DNA of 64,000 bases from Corydoras sp. C115 (lineage: Eukaryota > Chordata > Actinopteri > Siluriformes > Callichthyidae): positions 3,788,501-3,852,500 of the forward strand of contig JAFMOC010000031.1 of NCBI GenBank assembly GCA_019802505.1. Direction: 5' to 3'. Position 1 is the stretch's first letter. Every line of letters begins with the position of its first letter. Below are positions 1 to 11,267 of this stretch, one piece after another. Under the pieces are notes generated by a model, which searched no databases, was not told where the DNA came from, and saw only the letters and a program-made list of their open reading frames with translations. Position numbers and translations under genes: made by a program.

Positions 1-1678
1 TATTGTATTAGTTGTGTCTGTTCTTCAACTTAAAAAAAAAAAGTGCTCTTTGTGCTCTTTTTATTTGCTTTTCAGAAAGCTGAACATATTTGGAGATTAC
101 TGAAACTCCACCTGTTTTCAATGAGGTTAATCATGCACCCCTTCTCAAAAATTTCCCTTAGTTACAAAATTCTCACGTTATTTTAGGTTAATGAATGTCA
201 TTAATCTCTACAGACCAAAGGACTATGCATTGTTGTCAGGGTTTAGAACTTAACAGATTACTGGGGTAGGTCTAGGAGTAGGGTATTTTCAATGCTTTAT
301 TCAGAGCAGTGGTATTTAAACTGGGACAATGGCAAGTAGGAGGCAGGCTGGACATTGCAAATTTTTTTATTTAGATGTGCTGCAATAGTTTATGTATTGA
401 CAAATTGGCGACTTTTGAATGTCTGTGCATCTCAGCACACCATGTCCAATCCAGTACTAGCAATGAATTTACTTTCGTTCTCGGTGGACTTATTGTTTGG
501 GCCTAGTGGTTTAACCACTGAGCAAAATGGACTTTCTCTAGTCAAGATACATGAATTAAGTACTTTGTAAAAGTTCCAGCATTCATCTCAAGAGAGCTCC
601 GTTGAGCAAGAATAAAGGTTTCACTTGTCTTGGCTCATGTAGCACACACATACGTGTTAAACCCCAATAATTCATCTATACAGCAGATGAGTCTGTCTGG
701 AAATAGGTGGAAAGTGCATGTTTTTCAAGTGTCTGTATATGAATGTATAAAAAAGACATATGTGCATGTGTATTAAACCTGTATGTCTTCATGTACAATC
801 TTTCTTTAGCTCTGTGCTTTCTATTGGCAGTCAGGTACATCAAAAGTAACATGTTAACACATTGCCTAGATGCAGTGCAATAAAAAGGCAGGAATCATCT
901 GAAGCATTTATGAAAAGCTTTGGAAATGGAATTGGAACAATACTGCAGCCCGAGGGGGAAAAAATGATCATGCTGGTATGTTTATATTAGTTGGAAAGGA
1001 AGCCGTCAGTGTCATAGATTTTTTTTTCTTCTTCTCCAGTTAGCTTTCTGACAGTGTTTCCAGATCAAATTAGCTAGAAAGACATACAAGAGCTTCATGG
1101 ACGTGACTCAAAAGTGTCACCTGAAGACAACAGAACTTGTACAAACAGTATTTTTATTATTATTTATACAAATATTTTAGATATGTCATTAGATGATAAA
1201 CCTCAGTGTGGGTCGATCTAGTGGAGTGACTACAGGTTACAGTTTCTGCTACATAAGTACTAAGTGAAGGTACAGTACAGCTGGCCCTATTAATATGAAA
1301 GAGGGTGTACTTACCTCAACATGCGCCAACACGCGAGCACATTACCTCCACGGCTGGCTATGGCAAAGATGTGTGTTGCATTCCTCGACCCACAAAAACC
1401 TGAGTCTGATCAACACTCAGCCAAGGACATATGGTGCAAGACCTTTTTAAAGGCACAGACTCCTGGATTAAAGGTTTAACATACTGTGAGGTTTAAACAG
1501 GTTAACCCCAAGTTTAATTCAGGTTCCTAGAAACGCTGCTATGCTGTTTAAACTTAAAAATAAAGAAGCAATAACCAGTTTATTAATAAATAATTTACTC
1601 GATGCCTAAGGCTCTTATTAGGATAATGGATGGTACCCATGGTGAAGCGAGAGGAAATAGCCTGGACAGGTTAGTAAT
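1..1678. other. Non-coding, nothing recognised
   Basis: AT-rich sequence without a recognisable gene, RNA or element. Short open frames lack protein character. Confidence 0.6.
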
Positions 1679-2040
1679 GGCGGCACGGTGGCTTAGTGGT
1701 TAGCACGTTCGCCTCTCAGCGCTAGGGATTCCCGGTTCGAATCCCCATCTGGGTGGAGTTTCCATGTTCTCTCCGTGGCCCTCCGCGTGGGTTTCCTCCG
1801 GGTTCTCCGGTTTCCTCCCACAGTTCAAAAACATGGATCAAGTCAATTGAGTTCTCCAAATTGCCCCATGTAGAGTGTGTTTGTGTGTGTCTGTGTGCGT
1901 GAGTGTGTGCCCAGCGATAGATTGGCGACCTGTCCTGGGTCTATCTGCCCAGCGCCCGAAACCTTCTCCCCTGGATGGACATGGGGAATCCCCCTGCAAC
2001 CCTAATAGAGGATAAAGCGGAAGATAATGAATGAATGAAA
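1679..2040 (+). mobile_element. tRNA-derived SINE, full-length copy
   Basis: The element begins GGCGGCACGG. It has an RNA polymerase III A box (TGGCTTAGTGG, 1689-1699) and B box (GGTTCGAATCC, 1734-1744), spaced as in a tRNA gene, followed by a unique body and a short (TGAA)n tail. It is flanked by a 9-bp target-site duplication with one mismatch, GTTAGTAAT (1670) and GTTAGTAGT (2042). Four further copies of the same family occur in the window, on both strands. Confidence 0.85.
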
Positions 2041-2048
2041 TGTTAGTA

Positions 2049-4326
2049 GTGCGTTACAGAGAAGGTTTTTCCTGGGTTTTTAATTTGCTTAATCAGTCAC
2101 TGAAAAACAATGTATACATTACTATACCGATGGTTGTTCTGACATTTTAATAAACCCAAAGAGTGGGACAAATTGTTTATTGTAATAAAGCAGGATGTTA
2201 AAAAAATATATTAAATACACAATGTCTTGTAGAATTGTCCACCTTGAACTTTTCTGTTACATAAATGTCATCCAGACATAAAATCCAGCATTTGATGGTT
2301 GCATATATATTTAGCCCCCTGGATCAATACTACCTTTGGCTGAAGTTGCAGTTGCAATACTTCTGGCGTATGTCAGATTCAACATTACACATCTGGAACC
2401 TGCTGTTTTTGTTTATTCTTCTTGGCAGAATCACCCAAACTGTATCAGATTGGACAGAGTTTGTTTGTGAACAGCAGTTTTAAGTCATTTCAAGTCAAAT
2501 CAATTTTATGTAGCAAATTTCAATTCAATACATATACTCATATCATTTACTAAACTGATTTCAACTAATTACACTTCTAAGATTTGATTTAAATGTGTGT
2601 AGCATTGTCAATATATTCACTGATATTTTGAAAGGTAAATCTATATTACAAGGTTTGACACTACAATTATTGTTGATTTAACTACTTTAATCATTTAGAC
2701 AGTGAATCCCATATAGTTTTACTTTACCTACTAAAATACAAAATGTTGCTGCCACCACCATTAAAAAAAGAATCCTAATGATTTCCTTTTAACCTTTTAT
2801 CACTTTCCTAATAAACAAATGTATAGACTTACCAAGGTTTCTTACGTACATCCATATGAGTTGTAGATCTAACCCTGTGTGTTAGTCAGCTTCATGGATG
2901 GATTCTGTTACAATGAGATGAGCTCATGTCATTTTGTTGGACATCATTGTGCTGTAATGAGACAATTTGTAAGATCGTTAGTTAGTGACTTTTATACAGA
3001 AGTAAATCATTTTGTTCGTCATCAAAGAAATGAATTTTATTTGACTGTCTGCATTCTATAAATTTTCAGAGTCAGAAAACGTTTATAATCTCCAGAAATT
3101 GCAGTTGTTACAGCTGCACTGTTTACAGACTAATAATGTATGCTTTTGTAGTTGCGGGGGGATTATGCCATTTAAACTATAACTTTAAAATTTAAGTCCC
3201 AACAAGCTGAACTATGTTTTTATAACAATCATGTTCACATTACATATGGCTGTACATTTTTATTAGAAGTTATATTAATTTAATTAGTAACGATAACATT
3301 CTGGTGGAAAGCAAGGCCACATCGATATCTGTAAAGTTAGAAATTAAATATAAATTTTTTTAGCCCACAGGTTCTAATGTCATCCTTATGTCACCCTTAT
3401 ACACCATGCCATATTTTTAATACTACACAGCTTGCACTAGAACTTTAAATAAACCATTTATTAAAAAAAAAAATTACTTTATGATTTTGTGAAATGTTGC
3501 TGACCCTCAAAAATAGCAGTAATGAGTTATTAAAATGATGGAAAGTGCACTCATTTACCTTTTAGAGATCTCCTTTATATCCTTTTCTCATCCACCCTTC
3601 TTCCCATCATTCCTTTTCCTCTTTGCTGAAGCTCTCCCTGCGTTGTGGCCTCAGCTTGGGGGTCATGTTTCATACACAGACCTTTCACTAATGTACCTCT
3701 TATGAAATGGAGAAGCTAAAAGCACTATTTGTCACTTCCAAACATCTCCCGAGTGGAAAAATGGGATTTTTGAGGAGATTGTTACCCCTGAGGTTTACGG
3801 CAGTGTTGCACTTCAAACGCATTCGCTCTTCAGGGCTGCATGGGGCACCTGTAGCCCTACGAGAATGATTGGCTATTGGTTGAGACTTTTTTTTCCCCCT
3901 CCGCACTCCTGAGTGTTCTGGAGCTTCTTATCAAGATGAATTGTGGCCATTTGGAGCTAAATGGTGTGTGTCAGAGCTTATGACGTATAGGCTTTGCCAA
4001 TGTGATCCTCTGTCTATCGTCCAGGCTGATTCTGACAATGAATCTGTGTTTGCTCTGTTAATTGTCCAATCCTACTACAGCGTATGGAAATATTAACCGG
4101 GCAGTGGTGTTATGTTAACACTGTATGGCCGGGAATTATGCTCTGGTCACTTTAATTACAGTAAACATAGGTTATACACTTTAGAATGTATAATTCAATG
4201 CAGAATTTAGGTTATTATCTAAATAGATTTTAGACTTACAGAGCAGGTACGCTGTATGTTCAAAGTTGTGAGATTAATGTAATATAAATATAGTATTCCA
4301 AAATATTTAAGCATATATATATATAC

Positions 4327-4400
<74 letters not shown>

Positions 4401-6205
4401 CAATGCTATTTAACACATTTCAAAGATTTGTCATCGAAACACTGCCATCATTTCTTTGTTGTGACAGAAAACCCATACAGATCATGTTGTAGTCAGAATT
4501 TCTGTAGACAGAAATTACTGGAACATGTGACAATGGAACACGTAGAGAGGTCGTTTGTACAAAGGAATATAAGGATGCCATAGCCAGAAAAAGCATACCA
4601 CCAAACCAACAAATCATTTATTGTCGTCTGAGTCATCTTCAGTCGTGAGGCAACTTCTTATGCTCACAGTGCTGTCATGTTTAAAGGGGGACCAACAGGA
4701 TATTAATATTTATGATCCAAATTGTGTCACTTTTTTGGTGTACATGTACTGATTGCTTTGGTGATTTAAGCTTTAAGCTTGCAAATTTGAAAAGGTCCAA
4801 AGTAATAACATTAGTTTGTTGTTGGCGGTTGCAAGATGATAGCTGATGCGAGGCAGTTAGAACAGAGAGTATTCAGTTTAAGAAAGGACCCAACACAGGA
4901 GCATGAAATTAGGCAAACTCTAATACTGATTGGGTCTTATTCTGTGAAGTATGACACCTTAAAAGCTGTTTAAGTGTTGGTGCCAACTTTTCTCCCTTTG
5001 ATATTTGAATTTTACAGCTGGTTCAGACACATTGTGTTTTTCAAATAACATCAGCAGCTAGAAACCAGACAGGTAGTTAGAATGGATTGGTCATGGCTGA
5101 ATCTTGCTCTCCTGCTCTCTTTCTCTCTCTTTCTGGTTCTCTCATGTCTCTTTTTCTGCTGAAAGCCCAGAGGCTAGTATTTCACTGATTACAGAGTAGC
5201 CATATGAATGGCAGGTTGTGTATTGTCAGAACAAAGGAAGCGCTGGCTCTAAGGAGGTGTTAGACAGGAGAATGGATTGGACCGACCCATTAGGTGTTAG
5301 GGGGGGAATGGATTAACCTACTGGCCTTGAGTTGGCCAACAAGTTTGGACTGGATAAAAAGAGGGCATTTAACAGTAAATTCACACTTCACCTGTAAGAA
5401 CGCTGTTTACCTGGACATGTACATTTGCGTGAGAGAACACACCAATTTAACCACAACATTCAATCAATACAATACGACCTGAGCTGTATCTGTGATCTGC
5501 CTGCTAGACTATTTAATTGTTCTTGCACTATGATGGTTACAGATTTTTAGTTGTTTCATTTATAAAAATATTTTATGAGCAGAATAAATGTCTGATATTT
5601 ACATACAATAAATATTCCCATGCCCATGTAGAGTCCCATCAAGTTTTTTTAGTATTGTGCTTAGTACGGGTTAATGCTCGAGAACAATGTGTGTATTTGT
5701 ACACATACCCTGCACATTTCCATGCTTGTAAACAGGTGTCGAAAATGGCAATCTGCAATCATTGCTCATTGCTTGACCTTTTTCTTTATCTGAAAAGCAA
5801 CATCACAGCATGTTAGTTGATAACTACTGTGTAGCAGACTGCTGGTGTATGCAAAATAATCATGCAGAATTGAGGAGGAGAACATCTATTCCCAGAGTAC
5901 TGCTAAATATTCAGGTGTTACTTTTGAAATAAATAACTACATCACTACATGATGACTTTTATTCTAAACACAATAATAACTAACATGGTCTGTTATGATA
6001 AAAAGAGGAAAGTAAGACTAGAAACAATTATTATTTACAATTTCAATACAATTCTAGGACTTTTGCCTTGTAACCCATATTGCATAAATAATGTGTATTC
6101 CTTGGTACATATGTACAATTTATATGAAATAATTATTATGAAATTATATTTTAGACAATCATTTGCTATAAATTGTATAATAACAATTATTTTATGAAAT
6201 TTCAG
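2049..6205. other. Non-coding, mostly featureless
   Basis: Apart from the (TA)n tract at 4313, this is AT-rich unique sequence. Open frames are short and rich in Ile, Tyr and Phe, as expected by chance. Confidence 0.55.
4313..4399. repeat. (TA)n microsatellite
   Basis: An almost pure TA run with one CG interruption near 4326. The minus-strand open frame reading Tyr-Ile repeats through it is an artefact. Confidence 0.95.
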
Positions 6206-6293
6206 ACCAAAACCTTACTGATGAGGAAGAGCCCACAGGAGAGGTTCTTTGGAAAATACATCCATTTAAGGACTTTCAAGGCTGTTATAGCAG
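6206..6293 (+). other. Exon-like segment, unidentified
   Basis: An 88-nt segment sits between a T-rich acceptor (GAAATTTCAG) and a good donor (CAG|GTATGT). One frame is open throughout and reads DQNLTDEEEPTGEVLWKIHP then FKDFQGCYS, with an acidic, protein-like composition unlike the flanking AT-rich DNA. It enters in phase 1 and leaves in phase 2. No partner exon was found nearby and I do not recognise the peptide. It may be a real internal exon of a gene crossing this region, a relic, or chance. Confidence 0.25.
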
Positions 6294-6719
6294 GTATGTT
6301 AAAGTCCCATAAGTTACCCTGTGTCATCATTTTTTATTTTTCTTTTGCTGTGTGGACAATGTTGAGTAATATCTTTTAAGTGGAGATGCAATCAAGTTTA
6401 TATAGATTTGATTAGACACATCAGAATTATATGGTATTTGTCTCAATGGTATAAAAAAAGCCTGGACTTAACTGTCAGTCTAGTTTTTGTTTTTGAAAAC
6501 AATTTAAACTGTTTTTTTTTTTATTGTTTCTTGTGGGCACTTATTTTTATTATACTGTATTTGTACTAAGAGTATTTAGTGTAAAGCTAAAGCTAAGAAA
6601 GTCTCTGAAAATCAGGTTTGTTTATTTGGTTATAGTCTGAACAGTATCGATGACTATAACGAGGAATGGTTACAGGTGATACAGTCATAGTGGTTGCGCA
6701 AGCTAGTATCTTTAATTTA

Positions 6720-6886
6720 CCTATCAGCATATCTTTGGAATGTGGGAGTAAAACCACACAGACAAGAGGAGGACATGCAGACTCCAAACAGAAAGGGCCC
6801 TCTTGTTTGCCCCATCTTGGAATCAAACGCAGGTCCTCTTTACTGTTAGACAACAGCACTAACCACTGTGCCACCCAAAATGTAGT
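6720..6886 (-). mobile_element. Decayed SINE-like copy
   Basis: Read on the minus strand, this has a tRNA-like head (GGGTGGCACAGTGGTTAGTG), a degenerate B box (complement of GAATCAAAC), then body motifs such as the complement of GACATGCAGACTCCAAACAG. It resembles the family at 1679 in layout but is strongly diverged, so it is an older or related family. The open frames overlapping it on both strands are not genes. Confidence 0.6.
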
Positions 6887-7204
6887 TTAAGGAACTGTTC
6901 TCATTCTCAGTTCTTACAGTGCAGCCACACGAAAGGCATTTGCTCTGAAAGATAAAGGAAATATGATGAGTTCCTCCAGCATCTTCTGATACTAAGGGAA
7001 CTACATACTGTCTATCATGTCAAGTAGGTAGAAAGCCAACTCCATGAATGTGCAGAATAGCTTTTGATAGGCTGCCTCAACATGACAGTAATTACAAGAC
7101 AATTTTGGGAGGTCAATCAGGTATGGAAGCATTTTGTAAAGCATCAATGTGATGCTTGGATCATTTATGTTAACCTTGTGGTCAAATCCACCCATTTATG
7201 CATT

Positions 7205-7680
7205 CTACATCACTAACGCAGACCTCATCCTTCAGCGGTGCCTCTGATGAAACGAATCAACGTGTGTGATTATTCGCCATTGCCCATGCTCTTTTAGCCT
7301 GGTTCTGTCAGGCAAGCCAAACATGCCAAAAATCTGGGGAAATCCAGCTGTTCCCGAACCAATTACACACCCTCATTTTTGAGCTTTTCTTCTATTATGA
7401 CAGGCTCTCTGACAGCCGGGCTCTTTAAAATCTATTAACCTCCACAGCAAAACCGCTCTCCCCAAACAGCTGTGCAATAATTAAGGAACGAGAGGCGCAG
7501 TGAGGCATGCAAATTGATGCAGTCACAAAAATAAAAACATATGTTAGCAGTGAGTAGCAAGGGAGCTGTATGCGAGTGTTTATGATGTTGGAGAGTGTTT
7601 GGAGAGCTGGAGAGGAAATATCATCATTAGCGGCGTGCTGCGTGCCTTACTCAAAGACCTCTGTTAATGCATTCGTTATG
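7205..7680. promoter_or_regulatory. Candidate conserved enhancer upstream of fgf24
   Basis: A non-repetitive block of higher complexity than its surroundings, 3.5-4 kb upstream of the fgf24 start. It contains three TGACAG cores (CTGTCA 7305-7310; TGACAG 7398-7403 and 7410-7415), which MEIS/PREP/TGIF proteins bind, and a perfect octamer ATGCAAAT at 7507-7514 (POU factors) next to AATTAAGG. Such clustering is typical of vertebrate developmental enhancers. Conservation cannot be tested here. Confidence 0.35.
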
Positions 7681-10559
7681 GATGCCAGTATTTCCACTGG
7701 ACTGACAGGATAATTCTCAAAGCCAGTGGCCAAAGTCGCCTCCTTTTCAACACGCATTCATACTGGCACACGAGGATTCCAAACTTCTCGCACACTGCTG
7801 ACCTCCTCCCCCTTCCACTCATGCACTTCATGCCCACCTACACCTACTCACTCTTTCACACACACTTAAATCCCACACACCTATCCAACACTGCCTGCAT
7901 TAAACACTGCACTTTAATTCAGTGCTAAATGGTTCCATGCAGTCAAGCTGCGACAGAAACAAATTAAGACTACACAAAAGTCCCTAAAAGCATCATGCCA
8001 CTCTTTGGCGACCCGTTCTCCTGCACACCTTTTCTGTCACGTTCTGAAGGGTCATGACCTCTGGTCGACCCTGTGCAGCGCCACCAATCCTCTTCCACTT
8101 ACACGGGCAATCAGCTTTATTGCTTTCCTTACTACTTTTTGTTGATTGCTGTGTTTTCCACGGTTGACTCAATTTCACGCTGTTTGTACTGTCAGTTCGA
8201 CGGTCTCCCCATTAGTGCGAGGAGTCAAGAGGTATGGCCCTGACCAGGCAAGCACATGTAAGAATCACAAAGACTATTCCGTTGGAAAGGTCTCTGGATC
8301 TGTACCATCCACGAGGCCTCTGCCTCACCTTCTGAATCAATAAGATGCAGATGCCACCCCAGTGCCGCCCCCACCTCAGTCCATATGTTTGTGTCAGAGA
8401 TGAAAGAGCAAATAGGTGGGAAGCTATGTGTGTGATGGAGTGAGCTCTGACACTAACACAGTATATTGGACCTTACTTATAGAACTGTGAAGTTCCTTTG
8501 TCAGGTTTAAAAGGCTTTATAAGCCTTTGAACAACTGCGTGTGACCGCCCCCAAAGATTTCTTTTTACTGCTTTCATCTTCCTTATTCAACTTCAAGAAT
8601 GGTCATCTCCCAGCATTCCTGTTGGTCATTGCACCGATTCACTTTAAGAAAAAAAAGAGGAAAGCTCGGCAAAAAAAAAAAAAAAAAAAAAAACTTGAAA
8701 ATGCTCAAAAAAATCCATTATGATCTTATGCTTTGTGTCTTTTTCCTGATAATTTACCCCTGCCAGTTTTGTGAGTGCATGCATCCAATAATCACGCCAA
8801 TATCTGTTTCGAGAAGAAGCCCCCTAAATGTGCCTAAAGACATTTTCTTCTTAAACTAATTATTTGCTTCTTAAGCAAATAAAGCCAGACAATTCACAGC
8901 AACAATTTTGTCTGCATGCACCTGAGATTTCCATTTACAGTTTGCTGGACTTGATTTTCCTGCAAGTCCCTGCACATCAACTTAGACAGCAGTATTGTGT
9001 AATAACATAGGCCCAAATAAAGAATTACAATAATAAAAAAAAATCTAATAATACAGACACTCTGCCCAATGTGTATTCTTTCTAGGTATTATTTTTCTTT
9101 TTCTCACATAAATGCACTGTAAATCTTTTAAGTATTAGGCTGCAGACTACAGATTATACTGTGTAAAGCCCTTCCATGTGCAGATGCATTCATTTCTGAC
9201 CTTCATAACCCAGAATGGTTTGTGTCAGAGTTACTTTTTTTTTCTCCTTAGTGCGTAAATGTGAGTTTGCCACACACCAGGTAATAAACACATCAAAGGT
9301 GTGGAACTGTCTGTGGCAGTGTTGCATATTTTGGTAATATGCAGTTTGGTATATGGCCTGGATCCTATTTCATGTCATTTTTGCAGATTGGCATTTGGGA
9401 GTAACAAGACACTTTGAATCACTATAATAATTAGCATTTACGTGCCATCTGTTAGTTAGTAAATGTTAAGCCTTTAAAAGCTTTACCCTGGACAAAAGAA
9501 TTTTGGCATTATATATAATATGTGATATAATCGAAAACAATTAGTTACACTGCCTCTAATCAAAACAAGTCCCACTATGTGTTTATGTAAGACAGAGGGG
9601 TTTGCTTCACACTGACATTGTGGGTTTTTCTAAGAAATGAAGTTTTATTAGGCACACTGGGTCTCTTGTATATGAAAAGCAGTTGGTGTGTAACTGACTA
9701 CAGGCTGGGTTAATAAAAGACCAAACGTAGCCGTAAACTGTTTGTCTTTTTAAATGCAGCCCATTGTCGGAGCTTTGGGAGGGTCCGAGTCGAAGGTTTT
9801 GACCGTGTTCTGTGTAAGTGAACGTCGGGAGCCCGGTGCTTAAATGTGGGGAGGGGGTTCGTGCGCTCAGAACATGTAAACGCATTCACACCTCTTGCGC
9901 ATTTCAATACTCGTTAACTTATAGCGCAATATTGGCAGGTCGGGTTCTGCAAGAGCTTGCATGTGAATGCTGTCTGGAAGCGAATAAACAAACCTGCGAA
10001 TAACGAAGGAAATGGAGGGATGAGTGAAACCTTCCAATACATCATGATGCAAGCTGGATTAATAACAAAAAAACAAACAACAAAAATGATAACGGTATAT
10101 GTACAATCCACATATATGAACATACCTCCCATTTCAGAATAGTTTTTTTTTTATTCTAATCGTTTATTCTCATATATACCTGACTTGCGCGGTAGGCTGT
10201 TACCTTCTCTTAATTGGTCCGCGCTTGTTTTCATGTCACGTGGACACGCACTAAAACAAATGAGGTTAAATCAAACTGATTCTGTTTTTTATTTTTTATT
10301 TTTTTTTACCCCATGCCGTCACTCTACCCCAATCTGGCATTATGTACTGAAGATCTGCACCTGTGTCGTATCCCCGCCAAGTTACGTCAAAAAATCGCAA
10401 AGAATTTCCAGTGGGGGAAAAAAGCAGCCTAGAGAAGAGTTAAGCAAAACTCGGCCAAGTGAAGCAGAGAAGCAGATTGAAAGCGAGCCCGATGTGGTGT
10501 ACAGATGGTCCTCGCTGTTCGCCCTATCAGGTGCAAAAAACACTGACAGGTTTCCACCC
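7681..10559. other. Upstream intergenic sequence of fgf24
   Basis: No gene is recognised. It holds a poly-A tract and a T-box-type half-site TCACACCT at 9886-9893. Composition becomes more CpG-rich from about 9.75 kb towards the promoter. Confidence 0.5.
8671..8692. repeat. Poly-A tract
   Basis: A homopolymer A run. Similar runs lie at about 27749-27768 and 55274-55297. No adjoining retrocopy or target-site duplication was recognised at any of them. Confidence 0.85.
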
Positions 10560-11235
10560 ACTTAGCGACCAAAAAAGCCGCTGACGGCGCGAGGAGCCTG
10601 TGCGCACACGGACCGCTTGCGCGCGTTACGCACAGACACCGACTGCGTCTGTAGCAGCGCGTTGAGCCTGGACATCATTCAGTTCTGAAACAGGACGTGA
10701 CCCGCTTTTAACCACTTCGATTGATTTTGTGTTTTCGCTTTTATTATGTTTCTATTCGATCGGAGTTAAACGCGCTTTTTATTCCTCCTCAAGCCAAAAG
10801 ACACGGAAAGTTCTAGTCTACTTGCCCCGTAGCTGATGTGGACTTTACCTGCAGGTACGAGCGGAATTTCAATCTCTGGAGTGACTCTTCCTAGGCGTGA
10901 ACTCCCGCCTGAGGAATTTTAGGCAGCGCGGAAGCGGCGCATCCAGGGAGCAAATTGAACCTTTCCGCGCTCGGAGCGACAGAACGGCGGGTGCGCAACG
11001 TGGGGGGATCAGATCAGGGGAAAGGGACACGGACCCGACCAGCGTTTCTGATTCACTCAGGGTAAACTGTTGAACCCTGAGGAAGAGCCTGATGTTGCTC
11101 CCAGCGGCACAGTTTTATTGCGCTGATCTCCGTAGCCAGTGGGAGCGCCAGTCTCCCCCGGGATTTTGCGCTTGAGGCCCGGGCGCAGTGCTGAGACGGA
11201 CCGCCGAGTGCAGGAGACAGGTGGATTTGACCAAG
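10560..11235 (+). promoter_or_regulatory. fgf24: CpG-rich fgf24 promoter and 5' leader
   Basis: CpG dinucleotides are dense here (GACGGCGCGAGG, TTGCGCGCGTTACGC, GAAGCGGCGC), while the kilobases on both sides are CpG-poor. This is the usual signature of a CpG-island promoter of a developmental gene. No convincing TATA box is seen, so the transcription start cannot be placed. An in-frame TGA at 11173 closes the reading frame above the ATG. Shortly upstream (about 10.2 kb) lie an inverted CCAAT (TTAATTGG) and an E-box CACGTG. Confidence 0.6.
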
Positions 11236-11267
11236 ATGTCCGTGCTGCCCTCCAGGTTTAGCTACAT
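11236..11267 (+). CDS. fgf24: fgf24 coding exon 1
   Basis: The 32 coding nt give MSVLPSRFSY plus two bases of the next codon. The donor is AT|GTAAGC at 11268. The next codon (Met11) is completed across the intron by the first G of exon 2. The non-coding part of this exon extends upstream into the CpG-rich leader, and its 5' end cannot be placed from sequence alone. Confidence 0.85.

Noticed and set aside
75..126. Possible exon after TTTGCTTTTCAG
   Set aside because: The acceptor is good but the would-be donor GTTAAT is poor, and the 17-residue peptide shows nothing recognisable.
1679..1752. tRNA gene at the SINE head
   Set aside because: A and B boxes are present, but the sequence is the head of a dispersed SINE with tail and target-site duplications, and it lacks a full cloverleaf that I can draw.
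10185..10565. 126-codon open frame just upstream of fgf24
   Set aside because: No known domain or protein-like pattern. It lies in the CpG-rich promoter approach, where GC content lengthens chance frames.
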